Notes: a model not told the origin generated them from the sequence alone. Counted from the stretch's first letter, positions 18,864 through 27,837 are shown. The stretch: 64,000 nt of DNA from Vibrio ostreae (GCF_019226825.1 NZ_CP076642.1:682001-746000), one strand, 5' to 3'. Program-made: numbers and translations.

Positions 18864-18926
18864 AAGCCCTCTTCAACGCTGCACATTACCGCTTTTAAAC
18901 TCGGCTCGTTTGCCGAGGGGATATCT
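18864..18926 (+). promoter_or_regulatory. RNA hairpin masking the secD2 ribosome-binding site
   Basis: CTCGGC (18900-18905) pairs with GCCGAG (18912-18917), and the latter overlaps the GAGGGG ribosome-binding site of secD2 (start 18927). A CCCTC at about 18867-18872 could pair with the same site. This fits the known model in which the ribosome stalled on vemP remodels the RNA and exposes the site; the exact pairing partners are inferred. Confidence 0.65.
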
Positions 18927-20762
18927 ATGAAGAAAAACCCAACCAAAGCACCAAAACGTGTGCTTAACCACTATTCGGCCTGGAAATACGTGGTGCTTGT
19001 CGTCACCGTGGTGGTGCTGGCCCTGAGTGCAATTCCAACCTGGTATGGCGAGCAACCATCGATCCAGATTCAGTCATCACAACCTAACAGCACTTTGTCT
19101 GATGTAACTTCCGTCAACCGGTATCTGAGCCAGCAAGGCATTCAGGCGCAAAAAATTACCCAGCAAGGCGACAGTCTGGTGCTGGTATTTGATAACGAGA
19201 CCGATCAGGCCCATGCCCGCAAAGTGCTGGATACGCAGCTCAGCGCCAATGACAGTATTACTTACTCTTATGTTTCGGTTGCGCCGCAATGGCTGCAGAA
19301 TCTGGGCTTTAATCCGATTAAGCTTGGCCTGGATTTACGTGGCGGCGTACAGTTTTTGCTCAATGTGGACGTCGATAAAGCATTCCAGGAGCAGCGCGAT
19401 ACCATGATTGACGAGGTCAAAGATATGCTGCGCAGCGAGCGCCTGCGTGGCGTACGTGTCGCTGCGCAGGGTGTGGAGGGATTGCAGGTTGATACCCAGT
19501 CAGATGAAGCGCTGGGCAAAATTACCACTTACCTGAAGCAGAACTACACCGGTTGGGAAATCAAGCGTCAGTCAAATACGCTCAGCGTGCTGCCGACCGC
19601 ACAGAATAAGCTCGATTTTCAGTCTGCGACGATTCAGCAAAACCTGAAAATCATGCGTGACCGAATTGAAGAACTCGGCATTACGGAGGCTCTGGTCCAA
19701 CGCCAGGGTGAACACAGCATCCGTATCGAACTGCCGGGTGTTCAGGATCCGTCCCAGGCAAAAAATGTGATTGGTGCAACCGCCAGCCTGGCATTCTATG
19801 AAGCCAAAACCGGCGACGAAGCTTTGTCACGCGATAATCTGGTACTCAAGGATAACGACGGTAAAGCCGTCGTTCTCAATAAACGTCCGGTTCTGACCGG
19901 CGATCACATTGTCAATGCCCGTGCCGGGGTCGATAAAATGGGCTTCTCTGAAGTCAACATTTCTCTCGATCATGCTGGCGGCAAGGTAATGAGTGATTTC
20001 TCCGGCAAACACATCGGCAAACCGATGGCGACCGTGTATCGCGAATACAAAACCAACGCGCGCGGTGAAACCGAGCGCAGCGAACGGGTAATCAGTGTCG
20101 CGACCATCCAGTCACAGCTGGGCAGTCAGTTCCGCATTACCGGAGCAGGTTCGACCGATGAAGCCCAGCAGCTGGCTCTGCTGCTGCGTGCCGGCTCGCT
20201 GACAGCGCCGGTCACCATTGTCGAAGAACGCACTATCGGCGCCTCACTCGGTGCAGAGAACATTCACAATGGCTTTGCCGCCCTGGCGTTAGGCCTTGCC
20301 ATGACCCTGACCTTTATGGCGCTGTGGTACCGCCGCCTGGGCTGGGTTGCCAATACCGCGCTGGTGATCAACATGGTCTCTTTGCTCGGGCTGATTGGTC
20401 TGCTGCCGGGTGCAGTGCTGACCCTGCCGGGGATTGCCGGACTGGTACTGACTGTCGGTATGGCGGTCGACACCAACGTACTGATTTTTGAGCGTATCAA
20501 AGATAAGCTGGCTGAAGGGCGCAGCTTCGCTCAGGCGATTGATCTCGGCTTTAGCAGCGCGTTCAGTACTATCCTCGATGCCAATATCACCACCATGATC
20601 ACGGCACTTATCCTCTACTCCATCGGTAACGGTCCGATTCAGGGCTTTGCTCTGACTCTGGGACTGGGTCTGCTGACCAGTATGTTTACCGGCGTGTTCG
20701 CTTCACGCGCACTAATTAATCTGATTTGGGGACGCGACGGCCGTCGTGATGTAAGGGTATAA
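18927..20762 (+). CDS. secD: Protein translocase subunit SecD, second copy (SecD2)
   Basis: SecD pairs with SecF at the Sec translocon and uses ion flow to pull exported proteins outwards. The 611-residue protein has helix 1 (about 15-34), a large periplasmic domain with LGLDLRGGVQFLLNVD and the DRIEELGITEALVQRQG segment, then five C-terminal helices with GLVLTVGMAVDTNVLIFERIKD. It lies immediately after vemP and four bases ahead of secF, and has no yajC beside it, so it is the stress-induced paralogue. In Vibrio the second SecDF is reported to use protons and serve in low sodium. Confidence 0.93.
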   Translation: MKKNPTKAPKRVLNHYSAWKYVVLVVTVVVLALSAIPTWYGEQPSIQIQSSQPNSTLSDVTSVNRYLSQQGIQAQKITQQGDSLVLVFDNETDQAHARKVLDTQLSANDSITYSYVSVAPQWLQNLGFNPIKLGLDLRGGVQFLLNVDVDKAFQEQRDTMIDEVKDMLRSERLRGVRVAAQGVEGLQVDTQSDEALGKITTYLKQNYTGWEIKRQSNTLSVLPTAQNKLDFQSATIQQNLKIMRDRIEELGITEALVQRQGEHSIRIELPGVQDPSQAKNVIGATASLAFYEAKTGDEALSRDNLVLKDNDGKAVVLNKRPVLTGDHIVNARAGVDKMGFSEVNISLDHAGGKVMSDFSGKHIGKPMATVYREYKTNARGETERSERVISVATIQSQLGSQFRITGAGSTDEAQQLALLLRAGSLTAPVTIVEERTIGASLGAENIHNGFAALALGLAMTLTFMALWYRRLGWVANTALVINMVSLLGLIGLLPGAVLTLPGIAGLVLTVGMAVDTNVLIFERIKDKLAEGRSFAQAIDLGFSSAFSTILDANITTMITALILYSIGNGPIQGFALTLGLGLLTSMFTGVFASRALINLIWGRDGRRDVRV

Positions 20763-20765
20763 ATC

Positions 20766-21668
20766 ATGCTTCAATTTCTTAAAACTCGCATTCGTCGTAT
20801 TCGCTGCATCACCAGCCTGGTGTCTATCGCGCTAATGGTGATTTCTCTGGCCGCTTTTGCCATGCGTGGCCTTAATATGGGACTGGATTTTACCGGCGGT
20901 ATGGTTACAGAAGCCGTGATCAGCCAGACGGTCACCAACCATGATTTACTCAATGTACTGCAGCCGGCATTGGGAGAGTCCACATCGGTCACCAAATCCG
21001 GCGAAGAGGGTCGCTGGGTGATTCGCTACCCGCTGGCAGCTGAAGGCCAGGCCGCAGCGGATATCAATCAGCTTCTGCACCAGGTGTCTGATAACGTAGA
21101 CATCATCAGCAACAGTATGGTCGGATCGCAGGTCGGCCAGGATCTGGTTGATCAGGGCGGCCTGGCTCTGCTGATCAGTATGCTGTGTATCCTTGGTTAC
21201 CTCTGTTTCCGCTTTGAATGGCGTCTGGCAAGTGGCGCGCTACTGGCGCTGATCCACGATGTGGTACTGGTACTGGGCTTCTTTGCTCTGACTCAAATGG
21301 AATTCAACCTGACGGTGTTCGCCGCAGTGCTGGCAATTCTCGGCTACTCACTCAACGATTCGATCATCATTGCTGACCGGATTCGTGAACTGCTGGTAGC
21401 CAGACAGGGCACGCCAACCGAGGAGATTAACGATCAGGCCGTTGTCGCGACGTTCTCGCGCACCATGGTCACCTCAGGTACGACGCTAATCACCGTTGCG
21501 GCACTATGGCTGATGGGCGGCGCGCCGTTGGAAGGTTTTGCAACCGCCATGTTCATCGGGATTATTTCAGGCACCTGGTCCTCGATTTCAATCGGTACCG
21601 TGTTGCCGGAATGGCTCAAACTTGAGCCTCGTCATTACCTGCCGGTGGAAGTGGATTTAGCCCCGTAA
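20766..21668 (+). CDS. secF: Protein translocase subunit SecF, second copy (SecF2)
   Basis: A 300-residue SecF partner of the preceding SecD2. It has helix 1 (about 15-34), a short periplasmic domain beginning GLDFTGGMVTE, and five helices including LAILGYSLNDSIIIADRIRE and the TSGTTLITVAALWLMGG segment. It starts three bases after the secD2 stop, so the two are translated together, and an intrinsic terminator about 60 bases downstream ends the vemP-secD2-secF2 transcript. Confidence 0.93.
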   Translation: MLQFLKTRIRRIRCITSLVSIALMVISLAAFAMRGLNMGLDFTGGMVTEAVISQTVTNHDLLNVLQPALGESTSVTKSGEEGRWVIRYPLAAEGQAAADINQLLHQVSDNVDIISNSMVGSQVGQDLVDQGGLALLISMLCILGYLCFRFEWRLASGALLALIHDVVLVLGFFALTQMEFNLTVFAAVLAILGYSLNDSIIIADRIRELLVARQGTPTEEINDQAVVATFSRTMVTSGTTLITVAALWLMGGAPLEGFATAMFIGIISGTWSSISIGTVLPEWLKLEPRHYLPVEVDLAP

Positions 21669-21727
21669 ACCGGGTTAAACCTAAACAACCATATTGGCCT
21701 GTTAATCTCAACGGATTGCCAGGCAGC

Positions 21728-21762
21728 AAAAAGGGACATGCCTGATCGCATGTCCCTTTTTT
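21728..21762 (+). terminator. Intrinsic terminator of vemP-secD2-secF2
   Basis: A 14-bp perfect stem (AAAAAGGGACATGC with GCATGTCCCTTTTT), six-base loop and a T tract. Confidence 0.85.
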
Positions 21763-21954
21763 ACCACGTCAATTTTGCAATAAAGAAACGTTAGTTTTGA
21801 AATACCGGTCAGTGATAATCCGACTAAATAACTGTGATACATCTCTTGCTAAGAGAGGATATTTAGCGTAGCAATAACACTGCTTTTACAACAATCAAGA
21901 AAATAGCAATTATACTTCAGAGGTTTAACTACCACTTTTTGCCAAGGAACCCAC

Positions 21955-22980
21955 ATGGAAGCGACGCTAAAGATGACGACGCTGCAGACGACGATGCTAC
22001 AGACGACATTGCTAGCCACACTATTTCTGTCACCATTAATCGAAGCGGAAGAACTGTCCGATTATGACCGCTGTCTGCTTAACGCCACTCGCGGACAGAG
22101 CGGTGAAATGACCATAGATGAAGTGCGTCAGCGCTGTGAACTTCCAGAGGAAGAAGAACCGACTGAGGAGCCGGAGCTGCTGACTCAACGGCGGGAATTA
22201 GAAAAAAGCACCGAGTTCCAGCCGTTTGTGATAACCCCACACAAGATGAACTATATTCTGCCGCTCACCTATACCGACAGCGTTAACCGCGAAGCTTATC
22301 AGGACACTGGCTGGGCCGAGGATCTGCGTAAAGCGGAAGCCGAATTTCAAATCAGTTTTAAAATCCCGCTGAATTACACCGATCTGCTGTTTGAAGATGA
22401 TGCCCTGTTCTTTGGTTTCACCCTGCGTTCCTACTGGCAGGTTTACGCCGGTTCCATTTCGCGCCCTTTCCGTGAAACCAACTACCAGCCGGAACTGTTC
22501 TACTTCACGCCGACCGTTTGGAAACCCTTTGGCGGCAACACCTGGCTCGGGGTTGGCATTGAGCATCAGTCCAACGGCCAGCGTCAGGATCTGTCACGCA
22601 GCTGGAACCGTATCTACGGTTCATTTACCTATGAAAAGAATCGTCTGGCGGTCAACTTCCGCCCTTGGTGGCGTATTCCGGAAGACAGTAAGAGTTACGC
22701 CGACGACCCGGACGGTGATGACAACCCGGATATCCGTGACTACATGGGCAATTTCGAGCTCAGCGCAGTGTATAAATGGGACAGTGTGGCATTGAACTTC
22801 ATGGGCCGGGAAAACTTTGAGACCCACAACGGCTACGCGGAGCTAGGCATGACCTTCCCTATCTGGGGCAAGGTGCGCGGCTATGCGAAATACTCCACCG
22901 GCTACGGTGAGAACCTGATTGATTACAACCATAAGCAGCAGCGTTTTGGCCTCGGGATCGCGATAACCGATATCCTTTAA
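21955..22980 (+). CDS. pldA: Outer-membrane phospholipase A1 (OMPLA)
   Basis: A 341-residue outer-membrane beta-barrel that hydrolyses phospholipids when the outer leaflet is disturbed. The catalytic triad is His204, Ser206 and Asn218 in EHQSNG and SRSWN, with exactly the 2- and 12-residue spacing of the E. coli enzyme. FRETNYQPELFY and the C-terminal barrel strands also fit. The N-terminus has a signal sequence with an unusual Thr/Leu/Gln repeat (TTLQTTMLQTTLLATL). Between the signal and the barrel is an acidic, Glu-rich stretch (about 55-80) not present in the E. coli protein. AAGGAA six bases before ATG 21955 supports the start. Confidence 0.92.
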   Translation: MEATLKMTTLQTTMLQTTLLATLFLSPLIEAEELSDYDRCLLNATRGQSGEMTIDEVRQRCELPEEEEPTEEPELLTQRRELEKSTEFQPFVITPHKMNYILPLTYTDSVNREAYQDTGWAEDLRKAEAEFQISFKIPLNYTDLLFEDDALFFGFTLRSYWQVYAGSISRPFRETNYQPELFYFTPTVWKPFGGNTWLGVGIEHQSNGQRQDLSRSWNRIYGSFTYEKNRLAVNFRPWWRIPEDSKSYADDPDGDDNPDIRDYMGNFELSAVYKWDSVALNFMGRENFETHNGYAELGMTFPIWGKVRGYAKYSTGYGENLIDYNHKQQRFGLGIAITDIL

Positions 22981-22995
22981 TCAGCGAGCATGCTC

Positions 22996-23026
22996 AAAGG
23001 GCTGAGCGACAACGCTAAGCCCTTTT
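22996..23026 (+). terminator. Intrinsic terminator of pldA
   Basis: AAAGGGCT and AGCG pair with CGCT and AGCCCTTTT, with one internal mismatch and a four-base loop. Confidence 0.78.
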
Positions 23027-23315
23027 CTGCTCGCCGTCGACAAGCAGGCACAATGATTAATACCATCAATCATTGTCCTGATAACATATAGCCAAAAGCG
23101 GTGAATTGACGTCTTTCCTCCCCTCTGCCCGGTAAGCACAGCCCTGCGATTAAAGGGACTGGCACACAGAACGCCCGAATCTGTGACTTTTACTTTCTTA
23201 CTGACGGAATCTGTTTTAGTATTTTGATATTAAGTCTTGGACGACTAATCTCTCGCCTGCCCAAACTTAATCTAACACTTCATCAAATAAATACAGTAAT
23301 TAGGAAATCATAATA
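23027..23315. other. Intergenic region ahead of ilvE
   Basis: These 289 bases should hold the ilvE promoter. I found no branched-chain-amino-acid leader peptide or attenuator. Confidence 0.4.
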
Positions 23316-24314
23316 ATGGCGGCTTTTGGTAGCGTGTTCATGCCTAAAATGGCTTTAGCAACATACGAAAATAATCAATGGACTGACGCTCAGATCGTTT
23401 CATCAGACAGCATCTCACTGCATCCGGGCGCACACGTACTGCACTACTCAAGTACTTGTTTTGAAGGCCTGAAAGCATTCCGTCACGAAGACGGCAGTGT
23501 GCATGTTTTCCGTATGGATCAGAACGTTGAGCGTTTCTCACAAAGCAGCAAGTTGCTATCTCTACCTGAGCTGGACAAGGCGCAAGTCTCGCAGATGATC
23601 ACTGATATCGTTGCAGAATTCGCTTCTGACGTTCCACAACCACCAGGCTCTATGTACATTCGTCCAACGCACATTGGTACAGAGCCTGCTATTGGTAAGG
23701 CGGCGGCAGCTTCCGTCTCTTCAATGATGTATATCCTGTTGTCGCCAGTAGGTGATTACTTCGCTGGCGGCGCACACGCTCTGCGTCTGCTGCTGGACGA
23801 AGAAGGTCAGCGCTGCGCACCACACATGGGTATGATCAAGAGCGGCGGTAACTATGCCAGTGCTCTGGCTCCAACTCTGGAAGCAAAACAAAAATATCAG
23901 GCCGACCAGGTTCTGTTTTGTCCAAACGGTTACATCACTGAAACTGGCGCGGCAAACTTCCTGCTGGTTGACGGTAACGAGATCATCACCAAAGCACTGG
24001 ACTCAACCTTCCTGCACGGCGTAACCCGTTCAAGCATCCTGACCATTGCTAAAGATCTGGGCATGACGGTCACTGAACGAGAAGTCTCTGTTGAAGAGTT
24101 GCTGGAGCGCGCTGCTAAACCAGGAGTGGAAGCCATGCTGTCTGGTACGGCTGCAGTTCTGACCTCTGTCGGCACTCTGATCCACAACGGTAAAGATTAC
24201 AAAGTCGGCAGCGGCGAGATTGGCCCTATCGCACAGAAACTGCGCCAGACACTGAATGATATTCAGTGGGGTAAAGCGCCAGATACCCACAACTGGCTGA
24301 CTAAAATCGCTTAG
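23316..24314 (+). CDS. ilvE: Branched-chain amino acid aminotransferase
   Basis: A PLP enzyme of fold type IV that moves amino groups between glutamate and the keto acids of Leu, Ile and Val. At 332 residues it belongs to the longer, eukaryote-like BCAT subgroup. The cofactor lysine is Lys175 in GMIKSGGNYA; other motifs are HYSSTCFEGLKAF, MYIRPTHIG, ITETGAANF and the C-terminal MLSGTAAV loop. It is monocistronic, bounded by a terminator on each side, and not part of an ilv operon. Confidence 0.92.
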   Translation: MAAFGSVFMPKMALATYENNQWTDAQIVSSDSISLHPGAHVLHYSSTCFEGLKAFRHEDGSVHVFRMDQNVERFSQSSKLLSLPELDKAQVSQMITDIVAEFASDVPQPPGSMYIRPTHIGTEPAIGKAAAASVSSMMYILLSPVGDYFAGGAHALRLLLDEEGQRCAPHMGMIKSGGNYASALAPTLEAKQKYQADQVLFCPNGYITETGAANFLLVDGNEIITKALDSTFLHGVTRSSILTIAKDLGMTVTEREVSVEELLERAAKPGVEAMLSGTAAVLTSVGTLIHNGKDYKVGSGEIGPIAQKLRQTLNDIQWGKAPDTHNWLTKIA

Positions 24315-24418
24315 TGTCGGGTTAGCCGTGTCGTTTGCCGGACAGGTCCATCACTTAAATCAGTCGTTCGTTTAAAGTGACTGACCTGACAGCCGTCATA
24401 CGCCAACCACGAAAGCTC

Positions 24419-24447
24419 AAAAGCCCGCTGTCATAGCGGGCTTTTTG
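24419..24447 (+). terminator. Intrinsic terminator of ilvE
   Basis: AAGCCCGCT (24421-24429) pairs with AGCGGGCTT (24435-24443), five-base loop, followed by T's. Confidence 0.85.
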
Positions 24448-24548
24448 TTTTGCGCAATTTTTGCCTATTTGGCTAAGCTTGGTTTGCTTGATCACTCTTA
24501 CCTTGTTTAGCCAATATACGTTTGCTTAGGCAAGCTTGATATTAAGGG

Positions 24549-25103
24549 TTAATCTGCGTAGCCGCTGCCGATGGCACGAAACGGCATTTTCAGCCCCAGT
24601 TCCGGCACTTGCTTACCGACCCAGGCCGGGAAAGTGTTGCTGTTTGGTCCCGGAAACAGGGTGTATTCATTGGCCCACGGATACAAGCCTACCACTTTCT
24701 GTACTTTCGGGATCAACTGCTCAGCTTTTTCGCCCTGAATCGACAGTACTTTTTCAGGTTTTGCTCCGTACCAGTAACGGTCAGGCGTTACCGTCTGGTA
24801 CTGATAGAGTGCCGGCTGACCGCGGTCAACCCGCCAACCAACCACCTCGTACACGGTATATTCTTCAGCATCCTGCGGTTTGAGCGCCATCCAGGTATGC
24901 ACGGCAAACCAGCCGCGCCAACTGAACGCATCAGCGGCGTAAAACTCAATCACCGCCTGTTTGTCATTCTGCGGATCAGGGGCGATGCCTGCCGGTTCAC
25001 GGCTGGCAGAACGCCAGTCGCTCTGAGTACAACCACTGAGCATCGCCGCGACTGACACCAATAAAATCTGCACCATACGGTTAAAACCCAGCTTCTTCCT
25101 CAT
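24549..25103 (-). CDS. DUF3750 family lipoprotein
   Basis: A 184-residue protein with a lipoprotein signal (lipobox LSGC, Cys25). Family features are the FSWRGWFAVHTWMALK region, VVGWRV, PDRYWYG, LIPKVQKVV and FPGPNSNTFPAWV. The function of DUF3750 is not established; the conserved His and the PGPNSNTF block suggest an enzyme. ATG 25103 is chosen because GAGGGG lies six bases ahead, whereas upstream ATGs overlap or precede that site. Confidence 0.8.
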   Translation of the reverse strand: MRKKLGFNRMVQILLVSVAAMLSGCTQSDWRSASREPAGIAPDPQNDKQAVIEFYAADAFSWRGWFAVHTWMALKPQDAEEYTVYEVVGWRVDRGQPALYQYQTVTPDRYWYGAKPEKVLSIQGEKAEQLIPKVQKVVGLYPWANEYTLFPGPNSNTFPAWVGKQVPELGLKMPFRAIGSGYAD

Positions 25104-25379
25104 GCTCATCCCCTCTGCCATCACTTATTGTTCTGAAGCTCTCTCGTTGATCTGAAGCACTCTCGTTATTGTAGCCTCTGGTTATCTTAACGCTTTCTTT
25201 ACCTTCGCCCTTTTACCCTATCAAACCCGGAGTCCTGATTAAAATCATCAATAAACAACAAAAATGTTGCATGGTATTTCATTCACCACCAGGGTCAGTT
25301 ATGCAGCAGGCCACAGGCTATCCCCCTATTGATATACGGCCTTGAGTGAGTAAGCTGATCACTCAAACAGGAGAAACTG

Positions 25380-25742
25380 ATGAGTACACTGGTCGACAAA
25401 ATCGCAGAACAGCGCATTCAGGCGGCGTTTGATAACGGCAACATGGATGATTTACCCGGCAAAGGTGAACCATTGCAGTTAGATGATGACAGCATGGTGC
25501 CCGAGCAACTGCGTATGGGCTATCGGGTGTTGAAGAATGCCGGTTATATTCCGCCGGAGCTTGCTGAGCGTAATCAGGCAATGTCGTTATGTGATCTAAT
25601 GGCCCGTTGCGCGGAAGGATCACCGCAGCGCTGTGATGCAGAACATAAACTGCGCCAATTAGAACTACGAATGCGGATGCAAGGTGTGGACACCCGCTTC
25701 TTGCACCGCTACTTACGCTCCTTACAAACCGGAGAGCATTAA
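25380..25742 (+). CDS. DUF1992 (DnaJ-homologue C28-like) protein, YhdN type
   Basis: A 120-residue soluble protein. The motif IAEQRIQAAFDNGNMDDLPGKGEPL is the hallmark of the DUF1992 domain, also found in E. coli YhdN and human DNAJC28; the role is unknown. AGGAG seven bases ahead of ATG 25380 supports the start. The 3' end overlaps by four bases the end of the convergent gene at 25739. Confidence 0.85.
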   Translation: MSTLVDKIAEQRIQAAFDNGNMDDLPGKGEPLQLDDDSMVPEQLRMGYRVLKNAGYIPPELAERNQAMSLCDLMARCAEGSPQRCDAEHKLRQLELRMRMQGVDTRFLHRYLRSLQTGEH

Positions 25743-26317
25743 GGTAACCAATGCTGAATCAAGGCGTGGCCTGGCTGAGACAACGTCCAGCTGAAGGCCG
25801 CGATATTCAAAACGATGGTCAGCCAGAGAATAGCCTTAAACGGTTGCTTTTGCGATTTATGCCGCAACTGATTTTGTGCCCACAGCGCTCCGGGCCAGCC
25901 GCCTGCCAACGCTAAAAGGTGCAAGGTTTTTTCCGGTATGCGCCAGGTGCCCTGCAGCGCCGCATTTTTATCCCTGGCATACACCAGGTAGGTAACCAGG
26001 CTGAGCAGCAGATAGAGCGGGATAAAGACCACCGCGCCGCCCATCAGCAGGGTAGTACCACTGACAAACACTACAAACGCACAGCCGAATACCACCGCTA
26101 GCGGAAGGCTGGCGGCCCCTTGCATGTTAACATTCACCGCATTGATACGCCCCTGGCTGTCACGCCCAAGCTCAAAGCAGACTTTGGCATTCACTTTGGG
26201 CCGTAAGCCCTTTTTTCTCAGCTCCGATACATGGACAAAGATTTTGCGTTTGCGCTCCGGCGTCACAATAAAACCATAGCCTTTATCGTCATACCACTCG
26301 CTGATTTTACCCTGCAT
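25739..26317 (-). CDS. Cold-shock domain / DUF1294 membrane protein
   Basis: A 192-residue fusion. Residues 1-65 are a cold-shock-like nucleic acid-binding domain (KGYGFIV, KIFVHVSEL); three or four membrane helices follow, with the DUF1294 signature LVYARDKNAALQGTWRIPEKTLHLLALAGGWPGALWAQ. Such fusions are common in gammaproteobacteria but have no assigned function; membrane-attached RNA binding is an inference. It is convergent with the DUF1992 gene and shares its last four bases. Confidence 0.85.
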   Translation of the reverse strand: MQGKISEWYDDKGYGFIVTPERKRKIFVHVSELRKKGLRPKVNAKVCFELGRDSQGRINAVNVNMQGAASLPLAVVFGCAFVVFVSGTTLLMGGAVVFIPLYLLLSLVTYLVYARDKNAALQGTWRIPEKTLHLLALAGGWPGALWAQNQLRHKSQKQPFKAILWLTIVLNIAAFSWTLSQPGHALIQHWLP

Positions 26318-26424
26318 ATGATTGGAATTTCCCAGCCTGTTGTTTTGCCTGAGTTTAACTGATATCTGAGCGTTAGAGACAAGCGCTAAGTCAGTTTGAC
26401 GTAAATCCGCGCAAAACAGGCATT

Positions 26425-26453
26425 AAAAAAGGCGAACAACCGTGTTCGCCTTT
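26425..26453 (-). terminator. Intrinsic terminator of the small secreted-protein gene
   Basis: AAAGGCGAAC and GTTCGCCTTT pair with a short loop; on the minus strand a six-base T run follows. Confidence 0.78.
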
Positions 26454-26477
26454 CTGGCGCTAAGGGATGACTGAGGT

Positions 26478-26834
26478 TTAATAGGTTTTACTCTTTTTAT
26501 CCTGTTTCATCATCTTATCCTGATCCATCATTTTATCTTTGTTGTCATCACGATCCATATGACGTTCCAGTTTAGCTTCACACTCTTTAGCACTGCGGCC
26601 TGATTTTTCGCAGTCCTGCAGCTTCATTTTATACTGCGCACGCTCTTCTTCGGACATGCCCATCATATCTTTGTGCATTTGATCCATTTCTTGATCCGAC
26701 ATCATCATGCCCTGACTATTCTGCTTCGCACTGTCAGACATCATGTTTTCACCCTGCTTATGATGATTGGCCATCGCACTGGCGGAAAATCCCAGCACCA
26801 ATCCAAGCAGCATGACTGAGGTTACATTTTTCAT
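26478..26834 (-). CDS. Small secreted Met/Lys/Asp-rich protein
   Basis: A 118-residue protein with a clear signal peptide (MKNVTSVMLLGLVLGFSASAMA). The mature part is unusually rich in Met and charged residues: MMMSDQEMDQMHKDMMGMSEEE near the start and repeats of KDKMMDQDKMMKQDKK at the end, with a pair of Cys around LQDCEKSGRSAKECEAKL. No family is recognised. Met- and His-rich periplasmic proteins often bind copper, but the sequence has few His and this is only a suggestion. An intrinsic terminator follows. Confidence 0.75.
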   Translation of the reverse strand: MKNVTSVMLLGLVLGFSASAMANHHKQGENMMSDSAKQNSQGMMMSDQEMDQMHKDMMGMSEEERAQYKMKLQDCEKSGRSAKECEAKLERHMDRDDNKDKMMDQDKMMKQDKKSKTY

Positions 26835-26968
26835 TGCCGTTCTCGCTTCTTGTTATGAGGTTTGCTTTGCTGACGAACTCAATGTTCAACCGCATCGTGA
26901 TCGAATAAAGTCGCCGCCAAGATCTCCTCAATTGTAGTCCATTCTCCATCATGCAACCGCCGCATGCG

Positions 26969-27515
26969 TTAACTTTGAGCCACCAGCCTTTCATACCGTG
27001 GCTGATAGCGCAGTTTTCCGTTTACATGAGCACTTTCCATCAAAGCCACAGAATGCACTGACAAATCCGTGTCCGGCATACCCAGCGCATCCATCGACTG
27101 ATACAGCTCGACACGACGCCCCAGTGTGATATGAGGGCGATAGCGCCGGTTTTCCGGTGTAAAGCCATTTAATGCAAGTAACCCGCGCAGCTCAGCCTGC
27201 AACGCCATTAACCTGTCGTCCGGCTTTACACCCAGCCAGATCAGCCGCCCGCCTTTGATATCGAAATGACCCAGTTGACGACTGTGTAGCAAATGGGGTG
27301 GTTCGCTCTCCAACTGAGTCAGTAATACCCCCCAACTGTGCTAAATCGGCATCGCTGACTGCGCCGATAAATTCCAGCGTGAGGTGAAAATTGCCATCGT
27401 GGGTAAAACTGCCGTGTGCAGCGTTTCTTTTCAGTGTATCGCGGCTGCGTTGCAGCATCTCCTGCGCCTTCGTATCGAAAGTCAGCGCAAAGAAGCATCG
27501 TGTGTTGTCGGACAT
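26969..27515 (-). pseudogene. thpR: RNA 2',3'-cyclic phosphodiesterase (ThpR/LigT), frameshifted
   Basis: The two halves lie in different frames. The N-terminal half (from ATG 27515) has CFFALTFD and the first HxTx motif in NFHLTLEFIG; the C-terminal half has the second in YRPHITLGR. The break is in a run of six G (minus strand, C's at about 27328-27333); five G would give a continuous protein reading LAQLGVLLTQLESEPPH. Together they make about 182 residues, the normal length. The enzyme opens 2',3'-cyclic RNA ends. A single homopolymer base suggests a sequencing error as much as a real mutation. Confidence 0.85.
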
Positions 27516-27645
27516 CGCCGTTCTCCTTCAGATGATCGATATAAGCATACCTCATCATGGCATACAGCTCTGGTTCTGATATGCAAATGATTTAACCTGA
27601 TAAACATCATCTTTAAAAGAGACCAAGTTTCAAGGAGAGAATAAG

Positions 27646-27837
27646 GTCCAATTTGCCATGACCGGTGCCGGTGGCATCGGCTGTTATTACGCACTCGCCT
27701 GATGAAGGCCGGACATCCGGTTGTGTTTGTTGCCCGGGATGAACATCTCAAAGCGTTACAATCGCAGGGGCTGTCACTGCATCATACCGAACTGATCATG
27801 CGTTTGCTGCAACACGCCAGCGGCCAGCTCGACTAAG
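27646..27837 (+). pseudogene. 2-dehydropantoate 2-reductase (PanE/ApbA-like) relic
   Basis: The reading MTGAGGIGCYYALA, then (after a stop and in another frame) MKAGHPVVFVARDEHLKALQSQGLSLHH matches the start of ApbA/PanE proteins; it is joined directly to a C-terminal-looking ELIMRLLQHASGQLD. The centre of the gene, more than 200 residues, is missing, and a stop and frameshift add to the damage. A ribosome-binding site (AAGGAGAG) is still seen ahead of it. A true relic from internal deletion. Confidence 0.7.
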
